Of a stretch of 23,851 nt of DNA, positions 1-5,613 are shown one piece after another (within the stretch, counting starts at the first letter, position 1; each line of letters begins with the position of its first letter). The notes under the pieces are model-generated. The model was given only the letters and a program-made list of their open reading frames with translations. It did no database searches and was not told the DNA's origin. A program made the position numbers and the translations under genes. Location: positions 1 through 23,851 of IMG/VR virus record IMGVR_UViG_3300046822_000057; one strand, 5' to 3'. The stretch comes from a virus.

Positions 1-1
1 G

Positions 2-442
2 ACGCTGGGTTTCTTTAACCAGCTGGTGACGGAAATGGAGAAAAAGGTTCACGCCACAATTTATATCGTGGAGAAAGACGGCACCATCGTCGGCACCAGC
101 CATTCCACGGATGAAAAGCTACCGAAACTGGCGTCTCTGGGGGAAAACTCACCGCTGGCCATGCAAATCCGCAAAGGTCTGGATCAGATTAACGACCAGT
201 CAGGCCTGGTGGCGGATTACGACAATGACGGCACGTCGCATACCTTGTTCATGAGTAAAATTCAGGGCCCGTGGTATATCGCGACCGATATGCCGACTAC
301 TCAGTTGCTGGCGCTTAGCCATAGCGTTCTGACGAGCCTCGGGCTGGTGCAAATCCCAATGGTTCTGTTACTGCTGATTGTGCTGATTTGTAGCGCGGCG
401 AAATTTTCTGGACTGTTTCGCGGTCAATTCTGGACTGACTAA
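2..442 (+). pseudogene. Host sensor-domain membrane protein, 5'-partial, cut by the prophage
   Basis: The reading frame is open from base 2 with no start in the window, so the gene begins upstream. The visible part looks like the distal half of a periplasmic Cache/PAS-like sensor domain, with a YIVEKDGTIVGTS strand pair near the start and a GPWYIATDMP strand near the end. A hydrophobic transmembrane segment follows (about 312-400, IPMVLLLLIVLI). Such proteins continue into a cytoplasmic HAMP, GGDEF, kinase or chemotaxis domain. Here the frame instead enters the phage-end repeats at about 404 and stops at 440-442 after a short foreign tail (SGLFRGQFWTD). I infer that Mu-type insertion truncated it and that its 3' part lies beyond the other phage end. 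The output domain cannot be told from this piece. The codons from about 404 onward are phage DNA. Confidence 0.7.
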
Positions 443-480
443 GCCCCTAAAAAATGGCGATTTTGGACAGTCCAGAATTG
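404..480. repeat. Phage right end with three TTCTGGACTG motifs (putative transposase binding sites)
   Basis: TTCTGGACTG occurs at 406-415 and 428-437, 22 bp apart, and inverted at 468-477. The last two form a perfect 13-bp inverted repeat, CAATTCTGGACTG (425-437) and CAGTCCAGAATTG (468-480). Mu-family ends carry several roughly 22-bp transposase sites close to the terminus, and this cluster lies where the right end must be, between the last tail gene and host DNA. The exact terminal TG cannot be fixed without the other end or an empty site; it should lie within about 404-416. Confidence 0.6.
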
Positions 481-527
481 ATTGCAAAGATAATAAAGTC
501 CGCTGCATTAAATACCCCCTCAAAATA

Positions 528-566
528 GATTGATCGGTGTTAACGATCAATCCTAAGAATCTGATC
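528..566. promoter_or_regulatory. GATC-rich dyad upstream of the end gene (putative operator/promoter region)
   Basis: A perfect 9-bp inverted repeat, GATTGATCG (528-536) and CGATCAATC (544-552), has a 7-bp spacer. A related TGATCGAT follows at 562-569. Three GATC (Dam) sites fall within 35 bp, at 532-535, 545-548 and 563-566. Possible promoter elements are TTGATC (530-535) with TAAGAA (554-559), or a GATAAT -10 at 567-572; neither is strong. The site is well placed to control the plus-strand gene at 629. The rest of 443-628 shows no other gene. Confidence 0.4.
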
Positions 567-605
567 GATAATAACCATTATCTTCAAAGGGATTAACTGA
601 GTAAG

Positions 606-627
606 GTCTCCCAAAAAAGGGGGAGAC
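606..627 (+). promoter_or_regulatory. Hairpin covering the ribosome-binding site of the small end gene
   Basis: GTCTCCC (606-612) pairs perfectly with GGGAGAC (621-627) across an A-rich 8-nt loop. The 3' arm contains the purine-rich Shine-Dalgarno sequence (GGGGGAG) of the ATG at 629, so folding of the mRNA would hide the ribosome-binding site. It may act as a translational switch, or as a weak attenuator, since a T-rich stretch follows inside the gene. Confidence 0.45.
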
Positions 628-628
628 A

Positions 629-751
629 ATGATTTTTGAAGGTATATTGTGCTTAATCGTGCTGTGGCTGGTGGTTGGTTGGGTCGTTAATCGATGCTTC
701 CACCAGGACGAATTAAAAGAAGATGAAAACAACGAATGCCCCTACGAATAG
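629..751 (+). CDS. Small single-pass membrane peptide (40 aa), phage end gene of unknown function
   Basis: The ATG at 629 is preceded by a GGGGGAG ribosome-binding site. The 40-residue product has one hydrophobic segment (about residues 5-20, rich in L, V, I and W) followed by an acidic, charged tail (HQDELKEDENNE) with three cysteines overall (8, 23, 37). It is probably inserted in the inner membrane. It lies at the far right end of the phage, opposite in direction to the late genes, where accessory genes such as Mu com-mom are found. It has no resemblance to Mom that I can see. Its stop codon lies inside the stem of the terminator it shares with the fibre gene. Placement suggests an accessory gene expressed independently of the late operon, possibly in the lysogen. 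I do not recognise the family. Confidence 0.6.
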   Translation: MIFEGILCLIVLWLVVGWVVNRCFHQDELKEDENNECPYE

Positions 752-764
752 GGGCATTTTTTTT
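735..764. terminator. Bidirectional rho-independent terminator between end gene and tail-fibre gene
   Basis: AATGCCCCTA (735-744) pairs with TAGGGGCATT (749-758) around a CGAA tetraloop. A run of eight T (757-764) follows on the plus strand, a strong terminator for the small end gene. On the minus strand the same hairpin is followed by a weaker T-rich stretch and can end the late transcript just past the fibre stop. Confidence 0.85.
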
Positions 765-1698
765 AGGCTGTACGTTCCCAGACCATGACAAGTTTAGATT
801 TTGATACGACAGAGATGGCCGCACCAGAGCCGACACTGCCCGTGTCGGCTGGTAAGGTGTGGCTATGTCCTGGGACTGTCACCGTGTGACTATGTGCACC
901 GATAGGAACTGAGTGAGCATGTGCGCCGATCCCGACAGTATGGCTATGCGCACCGATAGGAACTGAGTGAGCATGGTCCCCGGCTGCCACTGTATAAGAA
1001 CTGTTATCTTCGTATCCTGCCTTTGTGAAAGTGTTGCGATCAATGTAGGTATTACTTCCGCCCCCTCCATCTCTCCAGGCCCTCTGTGCGTGGCTATGAC
1101 CGCCACCCGTGCTTGTCGCCGGTGAGCCATAATCGAACGATGAGGTCGAAGGCGAGCCTAAATCCGTCTGGCTGGTTGCTGGTGAACCATAGTCATAAGA
1201 GCTTGTATTAGCACTAACGTCTGTCGAACCGCCTGTGCTGCCTCCGATGCTATGGGTGTGTGCAGGAAGATTATCAGCAGACAAGGTGACACTGTCAGCC
1301 CCGATATCCGTCCCCACATCGGAACCATCAGCCTTGCCCGTTCTCAGGGTCAGCCCCTCGCCGAGATAGGCCCACGTGGTCCCTGGATATTTGGTATTGG
1401 GGTCGACATTCTTGGTCGATATGAATAATTCGCCCACTTCGGGGACGTATTTGGCCGCGCTCACTGCCTTAGTAATAAGCGCCTGAATCGCGGTTAAAAG
1501 CTGGTCGTGCTTTGTCGGATCTGGCTCCAGCTCCGCTGCCTCCAGAACGGCGATGTTCTCGGTCTGCGTGTCCTGTATAGCGCCCTGAACATCGTTTAAA
1601 AACTCAGCGGTAACGATGGTTCCTTCGACGCCTGTTGTCGGGTTGCCATCGTGGAACAGGTTGTCCGGTGTGTCGACCGGTGGCATCAGGTTCTGCAT
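763..1698 (-). CDS. Short tail fibre protein with HxH metal-binding repeats
   Basis: This 311-residue protein is the last gene of the late operon, where Mu has its fibre gene S. The N-terminal part (1-90) contains helical linker sequence. Residues 88-150 resemble tail-collar/short-fibre domains (GELFIS, then LPAHTHS). A low-complexity region (167-196) repeats YGSPATS-like units. The C-terminal part carries HxH motifs at 147, 201, 242, 251, 260, 269 and 278, and ends in a hydrophobic VVSKSKLVMVWE strand. HxH motifs in the trimeric T4 gp12 and gp37 fibres bind metal ions. I infer a trimeric receptor-binding fibre with a metal-stabilised tip. No fibre-assembly chaperone (Mu U) or DNA invertase follows, unlike in Mu. 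The start codon directly follows the gp48 stop (TAATG). Confidence 0.85.
   Translation of the reverse strand: MQNLMPPVDTPDNLFHDGNPTTGVEGTIVTAEFLNDVQGAIQDTQTENIAVLEAAELEPDPTKHDQLLTAIQALITKAVSAAKYVPEVGELFISTKNVDPNTKYPGTTWAYLGEGLTLRTGKADGSDVGTDIGADSVTLSADNLPAHTHSIGGSTGGSTDVSANTSSYDYGSPATSQTDLGSPSTSSFDYGSPATSTGGGHSHAQRAWRDGGGGSNTYIDRNTFTKAGYEDNSSYTVAAGDHAHSVPIGAHSHTVGIGAHAHSVPIGAHSHTVTVPGHSHTLPADTGSVGSGAAISVVSKSKLVMVWERTA
896..975 (-). repeat. Direct repeat within the fibre gene (26 nt, 54-nt period)
   Basis: An identical 26-nt sequence occurs at 896-921 and 950-975. The 54-nt period encodes an 18-residue unit holding two HxH motifs. Such repeats allow unit gain or loss by recombination. Confidence 0.8.
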
Positions 1699-2270
1699 TA
1701 TTCATCATCCTCATACGTGAAATAACAGTCCGTAAACGCAGGTTTAAGGTCTTTAAAAGTGGTTTCTAATACGGATTCACCGAACGCCAGCAGCGGCTCG
1801 CCTGCTGCTGAGGCTCCGGCCCTGAATCGGTATTTAGGCGTCTGGGAGCCAATAACATTGACCTGCCAGACCCAGCGCATCCCCTCCACCCAGAGCGTGT
1901 CGCCGCAACGGTTTACACCGGCCTGGAACGCTCGCGGCTCGGTGATGGTTATCGTGTAACCCAGACTGGCGGCCAGGTTGGTGAAGTAAGGAATGGACAG
2001 CCCGCCCGTGGCGGCCATCTTGACCAGTACGTTCTGGCGGCGTTCCTGCTGCGTGGCTCCTTCACGGGGTACAACGTCATAGACCCTTTCCCAGTCCGAA
2101 AGCGTCGCCGATGAATAGAACGGCGTAATCGAGGCCAGAACGCGGGCCGCTGAGGCCCGGACCGCGTCCATCAAATTGGCTTCAGCCTTTAATTCTGCGG
2201 AAAGATATTTCCCGTTAGGGTCATAACTAACGGGCGGTAATAAAGAGCGAAATAAATCCACCGTATTCAT
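1698..2270 (-). CDS. Mu gp48-like baseplate/tail protein (DUF2313)
   Basis: The 190-residue protein matches the Mu gp48 (YmfQ, DUF2313) pattern: an N-terminal LLPPVSYD motif, the central SDWERVYDV and QERRQNVLVKM segments, and a C-terminal FKDLKPAFTDCYFTY ending. In Mu-like phages it is a wedge or baseplate-periphery protein encoded between the gp47 baseplate J protein and the fibre, which is its place here. The start ATG overlaps the gp47 stop (ATGA), with GGAG upstream. Length is usual for the family. Confidence 0.9.
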   Translation of the reverse strand: MNTVDLFRSLLPPVSYDPNGKYLSAELKAEANLMDAVRASAARVLASITPFYSSATLSDWERVYDVVPREGATQQERRQNVLVKMAATGGLSIPYFTNLAASLGYTITITEPRAFQAGVNRCGDTLWVEGMRWVWQVNVIGSQTPKYRFRAGASAAGEPLLAFGESVLETTFKDLKPAFTDCYFTYEDDE

Positions 2271-3337
2271 GCCAGTGGCTCCACATCAATATTCCCCGGC
2301 CTTAACCATTCCCAGGTGGTTTCGTCAATTACTGCCGTAACGTTTCCGGCGGGCGTTATTATTTTTCGGTCCGTTATTCCCGGTATTAATGAAATTTCGG
2401 TTTCGAGCTGAGAAATAATTAGCGACTGGCCCGGCTCCAGGCGGTCCATAAAATCAGTAATGGTCGACTGAACCAGTGGGGTGGCCTGTGCAATCGTCAG
2501 ACCGCTGACCGCTATCTGAACCACAAAATCGACGCTCTTTTTCGTTGGGGCCAGTACCAGCGTGTCCTTCGCTGTTACCGGGCGAACGTCTTCAATGTGT
2601 GCCAGAACGGCGTCTATGAGGTCCTGCGGTGGCAGATCGTTATTCGATGTTATGGCCACATCAACGGTCCCAAGTCCCCGCCGTAGCGGCTCAACATAAG
2701 CCGATGTTACGCCGTCAATTTCCAGCGCCCAGCGCTTATAGTCGTATTTATTCCCGCCCGCTGGCGGCTTACGCAGAATATCCAGGTAACGCGCCAGCAG
2801 GCTGGCATCCGATTCTGCATCGGTGCCGCCCGTCAGCGGGTTAACCGTGACGGCGCTGTTAATGCCTTCAGGGGGGCTGACCAGCGTCGCCGACTGTGCG
2901 GCGCTGCTGTTAGTTGTCGCCCCGGTTCCTGTACTTTTTACGGCGACCTGCGCTGTGCCGTCCTCGCCGATGGTGCAGGCTTCGGTGGTGGCCACGCTGA
3001 CGCCTTCACCCCGGATTTGTGCGCCGCTTGCCAGTACCTTTCCGGCGGTGCCGGTGACGCTGGCCGTCCCTGACGAACTGGTGGCCTTCTTGCGGTAAAC
3101 GTTGCGCTGTTTACATTGCAGTTCCAGATTTTCAGAGTCGGCGGTATCAGGGAAAATCTGACGAACTATCCAGCCCTGATAGGCATAGAGACCATCAGCC
3201 ACGCCCGACACGGCAGCAGCACGGACGCCATAATCGCTGTCTGTGCTGGTGTCGACGTTTTCATCCGGTAGCGCGTTTTTAATATCACGCAGCTGGCGGT
3301 CTGTGCTTTCCGCGACGGTTGGGACCGGAAAAGTCAT
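2267..3337 (-). CDS. Baseplate J-like wedge protein (Mu gp47)
   Basis: This 356-residue protein has the baseplate_J layout: an N-terminal VPTVAESTDRQLRDIKNAL segment, a central valine- and alanine-rich beta region (about 95-170), the family signature GGTDAESDASLLARYLDILR (about 170-189), then GGNKYDYKRWALEIDGVTSAYV. It corresponds to Mu gp47 and is analogous to T4 gp6 and P2 gpJ, joining the wedge around the hub. The start has an AAGGA ribosome-binding site, and its ATG shares one base with the gp46 stop. Confidence 0.92.
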   Translation of the reverse strand: MTFPVPTVAESTDRQLRDIKNALPDENVDTSTDSDYGVRAAAVSGVADGLYAYQGWIVRQIFPDTADSENLELQCKQRNVYRKKATSSSGTASVTGTAGKVLASGAQIRGEGVSVATTEACTIGEDGTAQVAVKSTGTGATTNSSAAQSATLVSPPEGINSAVTVNPLTGGTDAESDASLLARYLDILRKPPAGGNKYDYKRWALEIDGVTSAYVEPLRRGLGTVDVAITSNNDLPPQDLIDAVLAHIEDVRPVTAKDTLVLAPTKKSVDFVVQIAVSGLTIAQATPLVQSTITDFMDRLEPGQSLIISQLETEISLIPGITDRKIITPAGNVTAVIDETTWEWLRPGNIDVEPLA

Positions 3338-3687
3338 TACGTGATCCTTACGGGGTGTTTAAATTTGTGGGGAGTGCCTGAGCTGTCCACGACCGTAATC
3401 AACAAATACAGCCAGCCCGTCGGGCCTTGCTGGGTTTCAACGGTAACGGACTGCGCCCGCCCGTCGTCCAGGAGCGGCTGAAGCGCCTGCTCGGAATACT
3501 GACCCGCCAGCAGCCTTACGCGTGGGACGTCTTTTTCCCGCTTCAGCTCATAGAGACGCGACCCCAGCGCGGGGTCGGCCCAGTAGCTCCCGAGCGGGGT
3601 CTCAAGGCGCAGATAAACCGCGTTCTGAAGGGAATAAATCCGGTTGCTGGTGTAATCGCCGGTAGTGGTAGAGATATTCTGATCCAT
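3337..3687 (-). CDS. Mu gp46-like baseplate/sheath-initiator protein (GP46 family)
   Basis: The 116-residue protein has the GP46 family pattern, with LRLETPLGSYWADPALGSRLYEL-type sequence in the N-terminal half, and lies between the gp45 spike and gp47 genes as in Mu. The family is related to T4 gp25 and P2 gpW, which start sheath assembly on the baseplate. The start is unusual: no Shine-Dalgarno sequence is visible, the upstream stretch is C-rich, and the ATG (3687-3685) lies in the 3' arm of an 11-bp perfect hairpin. I see no better in-frame start. A 53-nt gap separates it from gp45, wide for this operon. Confidence 0.88.
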   Translation of the reverse strand: MDQNISTTTGDYTSNRIYSLQNAVYLRLETPLGSYWADPALGSRLYELKREKDVPRVRLLAGQYSEQALQPLLDDGRAQSVTVETQQGPTGWLYLLITVVDSSGTPHKFKHPVRIT

Positions 3688-3708
3688 GCTGCCAGTGTGG
3701 CAGCATGG
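3684..3708 (-). promoter_or_regulatory. 11-bp perfect hairpin enclosing the gp46 start codon
   Basis: CCATGCTGCCA (3684-3694) and TGGCAGCATGG (3698-3708) form an 11-bp perfect inverted repeat with a 3-nt loop. On the minus strand the gp46 ATG lies in the downstream arm, so mRNA folding would block initiation. No T-run follows, so it is not a typical terminator. Confidence 0.6.
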
Positions 3709-3717
3709 CCAGGGGGT

Positions 3718-3741
3718 TAGCGGCTGAGGGGGTTCAGCGCT
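3718..3741 (-). repeat. 24-nt hairpin repeat, copy 1 (before gp46)
   Basis: The 24 bases 3718-3741 are identical to 15739-15762. On the minus strand they form a hairpin, AGCGCTGA pairing with TCAGCCGCT (one bulged C) around a C-rich loop. This copy starts at the gp45 stop codon and ends 30 nt before the gp46 ATG. Two further degenerate 16-nt versions of AGGGGGTTxxxCGCT flank it at 3711-3726 and 3743-3756. Confidence 0.75.
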
Positions 3742-4403
3742 CAGGGTGTTGGCGCTCCGGTTGGGTTGCCGTCGTTGCCGTTCGGGTGTTGGTGGCCCGT
3801 CAGTGAAATGGTCCCGGCTTTAACATCGCCGTCGGTCTGATAACTGCCGCCGGTCTGCTGGATTGTACCCTCGAACTCAGCAGTCGCGCCACCGTCACCG
3901 CCTTTGATGGCCATGCCACCGTTACCGCTGATTTTTCCCGTCGCGATGACCTCCTGGCTGGCCGTTAGCGTCGGTGTCGTAAAGTCTGCGCTCTCCTCGG
4001 CCTGCACCTCATAGGTCTTACATTTAACGCGGTAGACGTCACAGGTCGCTTCAATGATTTTCCCACGTTTCAAAACCACGCTAGCGCCTTCGTCGGTGTA
4101 CAGAGCCACTTCCCCGGGGCTGAGTTCTTTAAGTCGATAGGTGCCGTGTTCAGTGGCCACAATGACGGTGTGGGACGTCGCCCCGTTCAGCGGGACCGCT
4201 ATCCCCATACAACCGGCGGGCGGGTTTGAGGTGAGGCCGTAGTGCTGAAAATACTCCGCGCCGTCGAGCTTTTCCCCGGCCAGTCCGCTGAGCTGAAGCA
4301 TCTGGACCTTCGTCGTGCTGTCGGTGGAGCTGGTGACGACACGAAATGCCTGGCGAATATTCTGGAGCGCCTGCGAAATGCGCTGGTTTACTTTTTGCCA
4401 CAT
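3741..4403 (-). CDS. Baseplate spike protein (Mu gp45)
   Basis: This 220-residue protein is the membrane-piercing central spike. The N-terminal half forms an OB-fold-type domain (about 30-115, including NPPAGCMGIAVPLNG). The C-terminal half (about 120-200) is a repetitive beta region, as in trimeric beta-helix spikes. The tail ends TGHQHPNG, where H204-Q-H206 is the HxH motif that binds iron at the spike tip in Mu gp45 and P2 gpV. It follows the hub gene gp44 by 10 nt with a GAGGG ribosome-binding site. Length agrees with Mu gp45. Confidence 0.92.
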   Translation of the reverse strand: MWQKVNQRISQALQNIRQAFRVVTSSTDSTTKVQMLQLSGLAGEKLDGAEYFQHYGLTSNPPAGCMGIAVPLNGATSHTVIVATEHGTYRLKELSPGEVALYTDEGASVVLKRGKIIEATCDVYRVKCKTYEVQAEESADFTTPTLTASQEVIATGKISGNGGMAIKGGDGGATAEFEGTIQQTGGSYQTDGDVKAGTISLTGHQHPNGNDGNPTGAPTP

Positions 4404-4413
4404 CGTAATGCCC

Positions 4414-5613
4414 TCATACGTCCACTATTGCCACGTCGTTCTTCGCTTTTTTGCCACGGTGGTGGCGTTTTTTCTCACGCGGGAAGGCGTCGGGGATCCA
4501 CACGCCATCCTCTTTAAACCGGAGGCCGGTCGTCTGGCCATTGCGTCCGCCACTGAACTGGCGGCCCATCAGGAAAAAAATGGCGTCCAGCCCGTGGGGT
4601 TCGCTAACAATGCGGACCCGCTGACCCGGTTCCCACAGAATGCCATCGGCGGTCCTGTGGCCCTTTACCTCGGCGCTGATATCCCAGCCAGAAAGACGGG
4701 CGTCGCTCATCTCCTTTTTGGCCCTGTAGTTAACCTGTTCCATGTTGTTGGTGTCGCCGATGGTGACTATCTGCGGGCGGTAATAGCCCACTGTGGGGTC
4801 GGTGGCCACGGCTTTCATGTTATGCGAACCGGTCTGGCTGTCGTTGGTGCTTTCGCCGCTGGCCTTCAGCACTACGCCGCCATTCTCGTCCCAGATATCC
4901 ATCGGAAGCGGTGCCGTGCTGCTCTTGCTGTCAGCGGCCCGGGCATGGCCCTGAGCCAGTGCCGTCAGCTCTGAAAAACAGCCATTGATGGACCGGTTAT
5001 CCTCCAGAGATAAGACGTTATTTCCGGTGCCGTCGTTCTTCAGCACCAGCGTGGCCACTGGGCTGGCCGAATAGTCCGGACCGCCGACGATTAACGTCCC
5101 GTCAGCCGCCTGCCACGGCCACAGGCCACGACCAGCGGCGGCCTTCTCCAGCGCATCCCATGCCCGGGTTCCTGGCTCAATCGTGACTTTATCATTACGC
5201 GGGGCGCTGGCGGCCTGTATGCGTATATTTCTGATCCCCAGCGGGCGGACTATCTTCTCGATGACTTCGTCCAGGGTCAGCTGATTGGCACTGAATACCG
5301 GCGCGGCGCAGTCGACCAGGATGGCCGCGTCATCGCGCCCGGTCAGCGCCAGCGAATATGTCTGGCGGGAGACAATGCGGCGGACAGAGTCAATCCGGCC
5401 ACTGAGAACGGTCTCGCCGCCGACCTGTAGCTTGATGACTGCACCGCGAACAATGTCAGCGGGAAAGGTCTTATCCGGCAGGCCGAGCGATAATTGCCAG
5501 GCGTCCGCAGGCTTCAGAAAATCACTGTCGATACGGTAGTTCGTCCAGTCCGAATGAGACCGACCGGCGATAACCAGGCTGATAACGTCCTGTTGGTTAT
5601 TTTGCGTAGGCAT
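4414..5613 (-). CDS. Baseplate hub protein (Mu gp44/gpP, T4 gp27-like)
   Basis: The 399-residue protein shows the Mu gp44 pattern: an N-terminal beta domain (SLVIAGRSHSDWTNYRI), a VGGETVLSGRIDSV strand pair near 68-82, and a central LTGRDDAAILVDCAAP segment. The C-terminal half contains the GHRTADGILWEPGQRVRI strand. It forms the hub ring onto which the gp45 spike docks, analogous to T4 gp27. The lysine/arginine-rich tail (EKKRHHRGKKAK) is notable. The start overlaps the gp43 gene by 17 nt. Confidence 0.9.
   Translation of the reverse strand: MPTQNNQQDVISLVIAGRSHSDWTNYRIDSDFLKPADAWQLSLGLPDKTFPADIVRGAVIKLQVGGETVLSGRIDSVRRIVSRQTYSLALTGRDDAAILVDCAAPVFSANQLTLDEVIEKIVRPLGIRNIRIQAASAPRNDKVTIEPGTRAWDALEKAAAGRGLWPWQAADGTLIVGGPDYSASPVATLVLKNDGTGNNVLSLEDNRSINGCFSELTALAQGHARAADSKSSTAPLPMDIWDENGGVVLKASGESTNDSQTGSHNMKAVATDPTVGYYRPQIVTIGDTNNMEQVNYRAKKEMSDARLSGWDISAEVKGHRTADGILWEPGQRVRIVSEPHGLDAIFFLMGRQFSGGRNGQTTGLRFKEDGVWIPDAFPREKKRHHRGKKAKNDVAIVDV

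Noticed and set aside
525-570. Possible OxyR site in the GATC-rich region, by analogy with Mu mom
   Set aside because: Only one ATAG element is present at the proper spacing; the other ATAG/CTAT elements of the OxyR consensus are missing.
840-1200. Repeats in the fibre gene as a diversity-generating retroelement target or CRISPR-like array
   Set aside because: No reverse transcriptase or template repeat is in the window, and the repeats are in frame and encode regular protein units.
4315-4974. Long plus-strand frame opposite the hub gene (219 codons)
   Set aside because: It is fully antisense to the well-supported gp44 gene and its product has no recognisable pattern; high GC makes such antisense frames common.
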